A stretch of DNA of 64,000 nt. Source: Gordionus sp. m RMFG-2023. Taxonomy: Eukaryota; Nematomorpha; Gordioida; Chordodea; Parachordodidae. Of the stretch, positions 52,651-63,530 are shown piece by piece. Below the pieces are notes generated by a model, which saw nothing but the letters and a program-made list of their open reading frames with translations, was not told the DNA's origin and searched no databases. The stretch covers positions 10,021,561 through 10,085,560 of the forward strand of contig NC_088775.1 in NCBI RefSeq assembly GCF_954871325.1. Direction: 5' to 3'. The position numbers and the translations under genes are program-made. Position 1 is the stretch's first letter. Each line of letters begins with the position of its first letter.

Positions 52651-55222
52651 TCCCATTTTCCAAGTTTCCTTTATTTTTTATCCCCTATCCTTTCCCGTAA
52701 ATTCTATTTCTACATTTTTCACCTTTATTTATTTTAACTTTTTAAAAAATCAATTATTTACTACTATATTTTGACAACATATCATATCAGTAAATATTCA
52801 AATAAAGTAACCCATGACCGGCAAAACTAAAAAAAAAATCATAATTATTTAAATGCGCGACTATTATTTTTTTTCTTCTTATATACTAAAAGTTTTGTTT
52901 ACAAAAAAAAATTCATCGACATATCTATATACAGAATATATGTGTAATAGCCATCCTTAGAACTTTTAGGACCAGTTCCAAGTGAATAAAATATAAAAGC
53001 ATACTTTGTTGATAATTTACAAATCGAGCAAAATAAAGAATAATACAATTTTGAGTTGAAAACATATAAATTATAATATTTCTTTTTTTTATTGTACCAA
53101 TCGTTTCTTTTTTAAGTGAAGAACACTTACATAACTATATTACATAATGAACACAACAATAACAAATGAAAATGTATGCTAAGTTTCCATTGGGCAAATT
53201 ACTCTTTATTTGCAAATACAAATATTACACGAAAGACATAAAAATTGAATATATTTTACCTGCTACAACATGATTAATAAAATATTTTTATTGTACCTAT
53301 ATTCTCTTTTCTATACAATTTAGCAAACTATAAAACGCTTAAATAAAGAAATCTATAAAACGCTTAAATAAAGAAGGTAATATATATATGATTTTTATCT
53401 ACAAGGAGTTAACAATATGAGAAGAAATATGGATTTGAGGTTTTATTATCTTAAATGCAGATTAATATATTATTAATAACCAAACATTATTTCTTTGTTA
53501 AAAAATACAAGATTCAATATCTTAAAAAATTAAAATTTAAAATTTTAAAATATTTTACCTTTCTTATCACGTTTCATAAATTGAAAGGGTATGTGCAATA
53601 GAAAGGGATTACTATGTCCTTTATCAGATTTGAGGTTAATATTAAATATAGTACTTCGAATAAGTTTTAATGAGAAATAAAAGATGATGAGGACATTATA
53701 AATTACTATACGAATATTCATATTTATATAATTATCTATTACTATAACTTATTTCTTTTAAAAAAAGATGAAAGTTATAAAATAATTCTTAGAACTAATT
53801 TAGCGTTTTTAAAAAAATAAGTAAATGATATTTTCTTTTATTATCTAAAAGGTTAATTTTTATAATTTCATATTCAAATAATATTTATGGTCATCTTCAC
53901 TTGTTTTAAACGGAAGTTCGTAAAAATTCGCCCAGACATTTTTTTAAACCTTTTTTAGTCACAGTGTCATTTTCAAACATATCTTCTTTAATAAAAAGTA
54001 GCCTCTTTAATCACCCCCCCCCCTTCACACTCCTATTTAACATCAAAATGTTTTTTATGCTAAACGAAAAGTATACATTTTAATTGAAAAAAGGCACTAA
54101 TATTATATAAATTAAGTCATTATTAACGAATAATTTTTCTAAATTTTCTATAATAATAAAATGAATAATTATCCTGAATATTTCTTTGTTCATTTCATAA
54201 ATTTAAAATAAAATAATTGAAAACTTTGGATATTCATCTTAGTCTATGAAGAATAGTATAATTTTGTGGCTAATATAGCCTAAATATTCAAGATTTTTTT
54301 TAAAAAAACCGCCCTCTTCCTAATAAAATTCTGGTCATTGCCATGATGTGCTACCAAGTTTTGGTCTACAAGAAGGTATTACTTTTTTCCTCGTGAGCCG
54401 TGGCAACGTTGGATATAAATTCAAAAATTCTATATATTTTTATTTATGAGACATATGAAGCAATATAAAAGTTTGTACACAATTTATTTCATCACGAATC
54501 AGTGGCGTAACTAGCCCCATAAATCTAGGGGAAAGCCTACAATAAAAACTAACATTTTTCTTATCAAATGCACTGGAATAAAATTCTAAAGCGAATTTTT
54601 ATTCATAATAAATCAACACAGTAAGGTTAGGATGTAAAATATATTTATATATCCTTTTAAAAAATCAGTCAAGATACTCTATTTTTACAGCAAACTTAAA
54701 ATGGGACAAAATCGAACATATTTAGCAAAACATATAGTATACATTTTTGTGTCTATTTTAAGTTGAAATAACCTTAATACAAAATATATTATATAGAAAC
54801 TAATAATATTATTCGAATATTAGCATATAATTCTATAAATATTCTTCGAATTTTAAAATATATGAGATTGCACAATTTATAAACCGAAAAGAAAAGGTTG
54901 ACAAAAAAAATACTTAAATCCCTTTCCAAATTTAAAAAAAAAGAAGATCTCAAGCTTTTTTATATTTTTCTCGTTTTGAAAAAATAAACGTCTGTTTAGA
55001 AATTTAATAGTGGATTATACTAAGTTTCCATTCACAGATTTTAAAAGAATATATGAAAAATAAATAAATAATATGTTAGAAAGGCAATAAGGGGATAAAT
55101 AAATATTAAATTTTAAAAAAATTTGAAATGCAGAAATTTTAGATATAAAATAGCTGAGAAATAGGAATTTTATCATATATTTTTTAAAAAATATAAACAA
55201 GAACTAATAAGGTTAAAAGTTT
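52651..55222. other. AT-rich intergenic DNA with dispersed repeats
   Basis: A 25-bp tandem duplication CTATAAAACGCTTAAATAAA lies at 53328-53377. The dispersed repeat seen at 20486 recurs at 53556-53815. CAGTGGCGTAACTAGCCCC at 54506 is a lone hAT-type terminus with no partner. No gene is supported. Confidence 0.5.
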
Positions 55223-55513
55223 TTGCAAAAGGAAAAACTGAGGAATAGAGAAGTCTTTCATAAAAGCCCTCCTAATTTTCTATTTGAGTTTCTTGTTTTT
55301 TTAAAAATCTTTATTTCTCAGTCTAATAATTTAAAAATTTTAAGGAATGGGGAAAGGAATTCAAATCAGGTGGAAATCAAATATTTACCGATCAACCTAT
55401 TGAGATTATTGTGGGGCAAAAAGCGTCCACTGATTGCAAAAAAGTATCTGTCTACCAAATATGTTTATCTGCTTGCTAGAAGCAAAAAAGGTATCAACAG
55501 AAGTAATAATTAA
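55223..55513 (+). CDS. Unassigned open frame
   Basis: This is a 96-codon frame without an ATG at its start, ending NRSNN. The second half (KYLPINLLRLLWGKKRPLIA then KKYLSTKYVYLLARSKKG) is strongly basic. It is longer than chance would give, but there is no recognised domain and splice signals are unclear. It may be an exon or a relic. Confidence 0.25.
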   Translation: MQKEKLRNREVFHKSPPNFLFEFLVFLKIFISQSNNLKILRNGERNSNQVEIKYLPINLLRLLWGKKRPLIAKKYLSTKYVYLLARSKKGINRSNN

Positions 55514-57754
55514 ACCTTGCTTAAGGACGTTGAAAATTTGGAACTCGTTGTTCGTGAATAACATTTCTTTTTTTCCTGATAAATATTTTTTTTATATTAA
55601 TAAGTAGTTGTAGTAGTTAGATTATCTTTAATACAATAAAGCTTGGAGACTAGGAAGCTATTTAAACGGCTAATAAATTGTAAATACTAAGGTGAACCAA
55701 TATTTTTTGTCTGAATCAAGACGGAGATAAATTAACTCGATAAGCGAGGATTAGAATTATTAGGAAAAATTCGGGACGCAAGCAAGAAATAGCTATTAAA
55801 GGGAAGGGGGGGGGGTGAAAATCTAAAGGAGCTAGGTAAAGCGAGAAAAAGGCGAAAACCCAATTAAAATCAGAAAATTTTTTACTTATGGAGATTCGAA
55901 TATTTAAATTAAATATAATTTAGAAGAGAATTATGTTTTGCAAGAATTTGGAGATAAAATAACATCTTTTGGTAAGAAAAAAAAACTAATGAGTGGGGAG
56001 GTGAGAAAGATTATTTAAAGAATTAAAATGGAATTGAATTAAATTAAATTAAATTGTCAAATCAATTTTGGCAAAAATAATTTTAAAAACAGATGGGAGA
56101 ACCTATAAGGCGAAGTGATCATAAAGTATAATTTTAAAATTGAAGCAGGGATATATTGTCGAGGGAGAATATATCACATTCTGTATAAAAAGATGGTCAA
56201 TTTTAGAGGCCTTAAACTCTATATAATCTTTAGCTTAAATTAATTTGTTAATTGTTATGTTTTTCTTTTAATTCATCAATAATACAAATTATTTAGTTTA
56301 CCTTATGTATTTATCAAGTTTATACTAAAAGTTAGTGCATGGATATATTTTTAATAATTTAAATGCACTTGAAAGAATAATATCTGAAGTCTAAAAAAAA
56401 TGAAATGAAAAAAATAAAAAATAATAAATAAAATCCTATAATAAATCAAACATTAAATCTCAAAAAATAAAATATAAAATTTTAGATCATGAGATTAATA
56501 AATAATAGGCACTGATTTTTACCTGAGAGTAAAGTATTAATTAATTAAATTGTATGATAAAAATTTAAATCAAAATATTTATAAATATAATATATAAAAA
56601 ACAAAAATAAACTGAATATTAAATGTTATATGCACACAAAAGAGAATAAATAAAACTATCTAAGAAGAACAAACTAAGAATTAAATAAATAAGATTTAAC
56701 AAATCTATTTACAAAATATGTAATAAGATCGTAAAATTTTATGAATAATCTATCAATTAATATTGATGTATATAATCTTTAATCAATTCAGAAATCAATC
56801 TCGACTTGGGTTCAGAGAAAATGGGTTTAATTTCGGAGTATTAGGGGTTTAGAGACTTGTAGTTAAACCCGCGTTCGAAAAATACCAATAATTCCAATTC
56901 AGTAGATTCTGGGTTGGATGGAACTCTATCTAGTTCATTTCAAGATAATTGACTGTTTTTTATTATCAAATTTCTTTTGGCTTATTCAAGTTATAAAATG
57001 AATAACACAACATATCTAGGGTGGGGGTATTATGCAATATTATGAAATTGAAGAGGATAGGGAGTTGTTATTCCCTAATTTGGATTTGTTTAATGGGTAG
57101 AGGTAGAGAGCATTATAGTTGTAGGCTTGGGAGAGTATTGTGAAAGTGCAGAAAGTTCATCATTTGTAGTTTAAACTACGAAGCGTAGAATTGTAACCTT
57201 GATTTGAAGGCATCTATAGTGCTATCATGGGTTTTCTTTACAGCTAAGAGCTTAGGAATAAAATTTATAATATTGGGTAATTATATTTGCAGACTCAATT
57301 TAATAATTTTCATATATTAATTTATCCTATTCAGTATCTTCTAACCTTTCCCATTTTCTTACTCTTTAGTTATGCTCCACTAAATTAATTTCAGAAAAAT
57401 ATGGGTCCCAACAAAATTGAATCATCGACACTTTTTTTATTTATTATATTGATACCTCTCGAAATTCTTGCACCAATATCCATCATCTTAAAAACACCTG
57501 TAATATTTTAGTATTATATTTACCATATAACAAATAAATTTCATTAAAACAAGTCTTTCCTTTTTAATATAAAAATGCAAATATCATTACTTCATTTCAT
57601 TCATTACTGATACTTATCATTCTCGTTGGATAATACTTTCTTTTGAAAATTTATATCTTTAATATTCTATAATTGTTGCTATTTTTGGTAACTGCCATTT
57701 GATTGATGTCGTTTATTCAGTTTTCGCTTAATACGAGTAAATTTAGTTATTAAA
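55514..57754. other. Intergenic AT-rich DNA upstream of VTA1
   Basis: No gene, repeat pair or inverted ends are supported in 2.2 kb. The last 200 bp would contain the VTA1 promoter and 5' UTR; no element can be singled out. Confidence 0.4.
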
Positions 57755-58838
57755 ATGGTTTTAGAAATACCTCAAACTTTGAGACCAATTCAGATATATT
57801 TAAGATTAGCTGATGAACATCAAATCCGTGATCCTGTTATCGCATATTATTGTAATTATATAACATTTTTGTATATATTATAATCTTTTAATAAGGCCGC
57901 TTACATGCATTACAGGAAGGGATGAAAATAAACAAGAGTTCCAAAGAATGCTTATTATATTTAACCAATCTTATGGAAATTTTAGAGAAAGTATTTGTTA
58001 TGTTAACCATCTTATATATTATCAATATCGATAGATAAAGAAAGAAAATAAAGGAAATGATACCTTTACTAGTGAGATTGTTGGACAAGCTTATGTTGAA
58101 GCCTATGCTTTAAAATTATTTGTATATGCAGATACTGAAGATAGGAATTCAAATTTTAATAAGTTTAATTTATAATTTGTAGCTTATTTTTTTAAAAAAT
58201 TAGAAATGTGATTAAAGCCTTTTTCTCAGCCAGTATATTATTTGATGTTTTATCTTTGTTTGGGCCCATCACAGATGAAGTGATTTATAATCTATTTTTT
58301 GAAATTAAATTTTATAATTAGATAGAGCAACAAAGAAAATATGCAAAATGGAAAGCTGCTTACATTAATGATTGTATTAAAAAAGAGATACAACCAAAGC
58401 CAGGCCCCCAATCAGGTTAATGTATAAGCATCAAATTTAATTTTGTTTATTATCATAAAATGAAACTATTAACATTTAATCTATTTATATTATAATGCCA
58501 AACTTTAGCCTCTGAACCTATATCAGATGATTTGCCATTACCAATAGACTCAAGCAGCAAAAAAACATTAAACACTAATAATTTAATATCAAGAAAACCT
58601 GATTCATCAGATAATATTATTCATGGTGATAAGGATTTTAACAGTTCTGATAGTGATACACATGACAATCCCAATATAAAAAATTCTAACAATAATAAAA
58701 CAACAATAAATTCTTCAACATTCATTGATCATGACAATATCCCCCAAATCTTCAATAACCCTCGACCTTCCATTCCAAATAACCTTCCTATTAGAAATAA
58801 TATTCCAATTCAGGGTTATAGAACATCTCCTATGGATG
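57755..58838 (+). CDS. VTA1: VTA1/LIP5 vacuolar sorting cofactor, six exons, C-terminal exon not found
   Basis: Family role: VTA1 activates the Vps4 ATPase that recycles ESCRT-III at endosomes. Exons: 57755-57851, 57896-57990, 58035-58162, 58204-58279, 58322-58415, 58509-58838; phases agree and all borders are GT/AG. It starts MVLEIPQTLRPIQIYLRLAD and has RDPVIAYYC, EIVGQAYVEAYALKLFVYAD, NVIKAFFSASILFDVLSLFG and QQRKYAKWKAAYINDCI, which are the tandem MIT-like helices of VTA1 in order. The last visible exon is the Ser/Asn-rich linker, ending at donor GTAAGA (58839). The conserved C-terminal dimerisation helix that binds Vps4 was not found downstream. Introns are 44, 44, 41, 42 and 93 nt. Confidence 0.93.
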
Positions 58839-60001
58839 GTAAGATCAAATTTTTACTTAGTTTATTGAAATGTATAAAGTTTTTATAAATATTGCATTAG
58901 ATTCTAAAAAAATAATTAAATATATTTGATTGTTATAAATTGAATTTTAAAAATTTTTATAGCATTTATAAAATTTGTGTTTTTCACGTTATAATATTAT
59001 AGGACTATGTCAATTCACAATTGTTGATCTAATATCTAAATTCATGCAAAAATTAATCATATATTATGATAGATAATAAAAATCAATTGTCCTATTTTTT
59101 TTTATATAAAAAATAGAGATGTTCATGATACTTAATAGATTGAAAGACAAAAGACCTAAATCAGACCAAAATTTAAAAAATTTAAATGAAAAAAATTAAC
59201 TAAATTGTGCTAATAATTATTATTTTATTAAATTTAAAAAAATTTAGATTACTTAATTTATTTTGATTAATTCAATTTTTTGACCTAATGTATAAAATTG
59301 TAATATTCTAATCACAATGTAGTGAGGAAATTTTTTTTATTTAAAATATAAGACCTAAAATATTAAACTTAACATTTAAAAAAAATTTATTTTATATTTT
59401 TTTTCTTTACATTAATAAAAATAATTAGTTTATGCAATTAAAAATGACATTCTAATAATTATATATTAACAAATAAATAGGCATTATCCATGTCCTCAAC
59501 ATTGGTATAATTTAAGTATTAACTAGTTTTCTTAAATATAATAATGTTCTTTTCTAATAAGCCTGATGATGTAAATAATTACCTGACTGCTTCTGCTATC
59601 CATTATTCAAATTTTTTAAACTTTATTTATCATTTCATCTGAATACATAATTTTATTTAAATGTATAGAATTTTACCAAGATAGATAAAGAGATTGGATG
59701 ATATAAAATTAGCCATGTTTCGTTGTCAGGATGGTTTTATTGGCTCTTATATTTGAAACATATTTTAGGTTTAGAAAATAGGATAAGAAGTGTGTTGGTG
59801 AATATTATATTGTTGATATACTTTTGGGTTACAAAAACAACCATATAATAATGAAATACTAAACTAATTTATATATAATTTTATCTTTTCATTTTATCAA
59901 ATCACCATATAAACCTTTTTAAAATGATTAGGTTGCTTATTTGATTTGTATAATATTTAATAATAAACATTTACAACAATCTTCGAATTTGCTATATATA
60001 T
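58839..60001. other. VTA1 intron or downstream AT-rich DNA
   Basis: The missing VTA1 C-terminal exon should lie here or beyond. A frame after ATTATAG at 59003 (CQFTIVDLISKFMQKLIIYY) does not resemble the VTA1 C-terminus. Nothing else is supported. Confidence 0.4.
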
Positions 60002-60134
60002 CAGAGACCTGTAGGGGTACCATTCATGGCCCTAACTGTGCTGGATTTTTTTAAAAAAAAGCCCATGTATATTTAATAAAATTAAAATATGGCCTAGCCT
60101 GTGTACTCAGGCTTAGGGCTGGGCTTGCAGTCTG
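60002..60134. mobile_element. 133-bp MITE related to the GGGCC-rich MITE
   Basis: The ends CAGAGACCTGTAGGGGTACC and CTGGGCTTGCAGTCTG are inverted repeats and match the ends of the element at 33576-33910. ATATATAT occurs on both sides (59994-60001 and 60135-60142), consistent with an 8-bp target duplication, though such a sequence is common here. Confidence 0.72.
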
Positions 60135-60387
60135 ATATATATTATATCTGTAAAAAAACATCATTTAATATAAAAATTAAAATTAAATTACCAAGAAAAG
60201 ACTTTAAAAAATAAATTCTTACATTAACTTAATACAAATCATAATATTTAAAAAACGACGATATCATATTCCACATTATATTTTTGAATCTATATAATTC
60301 AATCCAATTTGCTTTAAATATTACAACATCCTTTCTTGTAAAGCCTAATCATAGTGGGAGGTATTAGTCTCTTGTTGGTTCATCAGG

Positions 60388-60679
60388 AACCTCGTTTTGT
60401 ATGGTCATTAACGGTTCACTCATTATGGCGGGAGCTGGTCCTGTACTGTATTTATTGATGTGATTTCCCCTGCCCGGCAGCGTTTTGGTCATGGTAGGAG
60501 GTATGATACCCCTACTTTACTCCTATTTGTTCTTATTGAAGGCCCTCCTGGGCCGCTCCTAATATTGTTAATTATCTCCATATAGTTCGATCCTCCTTCC
60601 ATCACCACGTTTAACACTTCTAGAAACGATCGACCTTATATTTCTCTTCTACTCTCATTTGATCTTACAAAACGAGGTT
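60388..60679. other. GC-rich 292-bp island bounded by a perfect 14-bp inverted repeat
   Basis: AACCTCGTTTTGTA at 60388-60401 and its exact complement TACAAAACGAGGTT at 60666-60679 enclose sequence close to half GC in a genome near one quarter GC. The minus strand has two overlapping protein-like frames, one with GGSNYMEIINNIRSGPGGPS and one with TMTKTLPGRGNHINKYSTGP ending in EVPDEPTRD. Neither is recognised. It could be a small mobile element, a fragment of a GC-rich retroelement, or captured sequence. No target duplication is evident. Confidence 0.5.
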
Positions 60680-60906
60680 TCAAGACTAAAATATTAAATT
60701 ATAAAAATTAATGTTAAAAAATTTTTTTTTAAAATTATCTCAAAAATAAAAATGGGATCAACTTAAAAATTAGTTAAAAGTAAAGATACAAAATCTCTAA
60801 AATTATTTCGCGTATAATTATTTGCATAAGAAAAAGATATGAAAACTCTCCTGATTCTTTTTGAATAACAATACTTCCATAATTATAAATTTGAATATCA
60901 CTTTAT
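60680..60906. other. AT-rich spacer
   Basis: No feature is seen between the GC-rich island and the hAT terminus. Confidence 0.4.
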
Positions 60907-61320
60907 TAGGGTTGTGCCGATTCACATATTTTCACCGATCTGATATTTTCCGATATTACTAAAAAAATCGATTTGATACCGATCCGATAGTTATATTGAT
61001 TTTTATTGGGGCTGTGCCGAAACATATATTTTTCACCAATCCGATCTGATATTTTCCGATATTACTAAAAAAAATCGATTTGATATCGATCCGATAGTTA
61101 TATTGATTTTTATTGGGGCTGTGCCGGAACACATAATTTTCACCAATCCGATCTGATATTTTCCGATATTACTAAAAAAATTGATTTGATACCGATCCGA
61201 TAGTTATATTGATTTTTATTGGGGTTGTGCTGAAACACATATTTTTCACCAATCCGATCTGATATTTTTCGATATTAGTTCAAAACGATCTGATACCGAT
61301 CCGATATTTATATTGATTTT
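60907..61320. repeat. Four-fold tandem array of a hAT terminal segment
   Basis: Units of about 99, 107, 106 and 100 bp each begin GGGGCTGTGCCG (or a variant) and end TATATTGATTTTTATTG. Each unit equals the transposon's terminal inverted repeat plus its subterminal region. Confidence 0.88.
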
Positions 61321-61573
61321 CCCCCCTTTCAAATGTAATTAAGAAATCATTATTTTTTATTTCTACAATAATTAAAAAATGTTTACGGATATTGGTAGTA
61401 TTAATGAATTTTTCATTATTCGTCCCTTTGAAATTAGAATTCCGCAGATAACGCATTTTGCAAAATTATCTTTGTCTTTTGTAAAATATTTCCATAATTC
61501 AGATACCATAGTTAAAAAAAAATTCTTTTATTTAAAGTATAAATAATAAAATTGGCGTTATTATTAAAAAGAT
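60907..61573 (-). mobile_element. Internally deleted copy of the left-edge hAT with amplified terminal repeat
   Basis: On the minus strand, 61573-61390 matches the 5' part of the hAT at the left edge (positions about 85-260, including the MVSELWKYF start and CVICGILIS), then jumps to the 3' untranslated part equivalent to about 2310-2400. The terminal segment follows in four direct copies of about 100-107 bp (starting near 60909, 61008, 61115 and 61221), each with GTGCCGA-type and CCAATCCGATCTGATATTTT motifs. No transposase core remains. Its other end is cut by, or lies beyond, the piggyBac that follows. Confidence 0.88.
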
Positions 61574-62456
61574 TTAACCCTTCAATACTCTGGTGGGGTG
61601 TAGGAAACCCCAGGCATGCTGGAAATGATATTGCATAAAAACGGTTAATTATCATGATCTGAATTCTTCAGTAGCTTCATCAAATATATCTTAGAATCTA
61701 TATTCCAAATTTCACATATTTTGGTTGAGTAGTTTTTAACATATAAGCATTTTGTGACTGCTTGGGGTTTGTGAGACCCCACCGGAGTAAATTCGTAATT
61801 TTTTTTAAAATTTTTTTTTAAAACTTTTATAATTATAAATATATACCACTATATTATAAAATTTATTAAAACGAAATTTGAATATAACATATTTTGAATG
61901 AGATATATGAAATAGAAAACACAAATATTTTTTCTCGTGGAGTTATTTTATGTTTATTTTCTCCAATAAACTCATTTTTTAAATTATTTCTATCATCTAC
62001 TATGATTTTTGCAGGTTCTGAAAGTAAATATAAAATATATAAATGTAATATTTTTTTTGAGGTGATTTGGATAATATAATTAATAGTGAGGATGAAGATT
62101 TTATGTATGATAGTGATCATGATACACAATCTGAATTAGATGAAGAAGAAGATATATTAGCTGAAACAGATAATAAGCTTAAGTATTATTTAGGTAAATA
62201 TAAAATCATTTATCATAGTATATTTCTCTTTAAAATTAGCTAAAAATAAGGTTACTCAATTGAAAAAGGATTTTCCCAATCAGAGAATAAGAACTCGTCA
62301 GCAAAATATAGTTATTGATCAGCCAGGAGTAAAAGAATATGGGAAATTAGCTGACACTCCAGAAAAATGTTTTGACTTGTTCATAACACCCCTTTAGTCA
62401 TATTATAAAAAGTTATGATTTCAGGTTTTTGTTGGTTATTATTATCAATATTTTTA

Positions 62457-63530
62457 TTATGATGGAATGTTGATAGCATTATCATTTTTTCTTTTTTTTG
62501 GAACATATGATAATAATGTTATGTTTTCCTGAAATCCAAATATACTATTATAGATTTCCCTCCCCTTTGTTAATATAAAATCATTAGGAATTTGTGGTTT
62601 ATTCTTCCTTAATGTGCCCACTAATGTTAATTTGTGTGTATGTAGTAAACTTAATGCAATATCATAACTTGTAAACCAATTATCCATGGTTACATTGCGA
62701 CCTGAACCAGATATTGGAAGAATTAATCTATTGACTACATCTGTTGGTTTATTACTTATTTGATATTGTCCCTCTGGTTGATTTCCAGTATATATTTCAA
62801 GATTTAGAGTATAATATGTTTTGGCATCCACCAAGGAGTATAGTTTTATGCCATATTTGGATGGTTTGTTTGGCATGTATTGTCTAAATGGGCATTTACC
62901 ACGTTGCTTTGTCTACCACCTTTCTCTCTTCTCTTGTTAGTATGTCATCAAATCTCATTGCATGAATTAGAAATCTGAATCTTTTAAGAGGCATTGTTAC
63001 TCTAAATATATCAATTCCAAACCCATCAGATTTCCATAAATCAGACATATTTTGATGGTTAGATTTAAAAATTCCAGCTAGATAAAAAATTCCCAATAAT
63101 GCTTTGAATTCAGTTATATCAACTTCTTTTGTAGAACTTTAATATTGATTATAATTTTGACTTACAATTTTATTTTTTTGGTTGGTATGATAAATTATCT
63201 CTTCAATCATTTTTGGTGTTATGAACAAGTCAAAACATTTTTCTGGAGTGTCAGCTAATTTCCCATATTCTTTTACTCCTGGCTGATCAATAACTATATT
63301 TTGCTGACGAGTTCTTATTCTCTGATTTGGTAAAATCCTTTTTCCATTGAGTAACCTTATTTTTAGCTAATTTTAAAGAGAAATATACTATGATAAATGA
63401 TTTTATATTTACCTAAATAATACTTAAGCTTATTATCTGTTTCAGCTAATATATCTTCTTCATCTAATTCAAATTGTGTATCATGATCACTATCATACAT
63501 AAAATCTTCATCCTCACTATTAATTATATC
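62457..63530 (-). pseudogene. piggyBac transposase, partial, with internal deletion
   Basis: The minus strand reads an acidic N-terminus (DEEEDILAET), an intron of about 55 nt (donor GTAAAT near 63415), then PGVKEYGKLADTPEKCFDLF, YLAGIFKSNHQNMSDLWKSD and FRFLIHAMRFDD, then KCPFRQYMPNKPSKYGIKLY, VTMDNWFTSYDIALSLL and SYVPKKRKN. This is the PGBD/piggyBac DDD transposase. Near 62885-62900 a deletion of about 70 codons removes the segment that normally carries the first catalytic aspartate; the second (TMDNWF) remains. The C-terminal cysteine-rich finger is missing, replaced by the inverted 5' arm. Confidence 0.87.

Noticed and set aside
54506-54530. CAGTGGCGTAACTAGCCCC as the end of a full hAT
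   Set aside because: No inverted partner or 8-bp duplication was found within several kilobases, so only a lone terminus can be claimed.
59004-59080. Candidate last exon of VTA1 after ATTATAG
   Set aside because: The peptide does not match the conserved VTA1 C-terminal helix and ends after about 23 residues; it is probably intron sequence.
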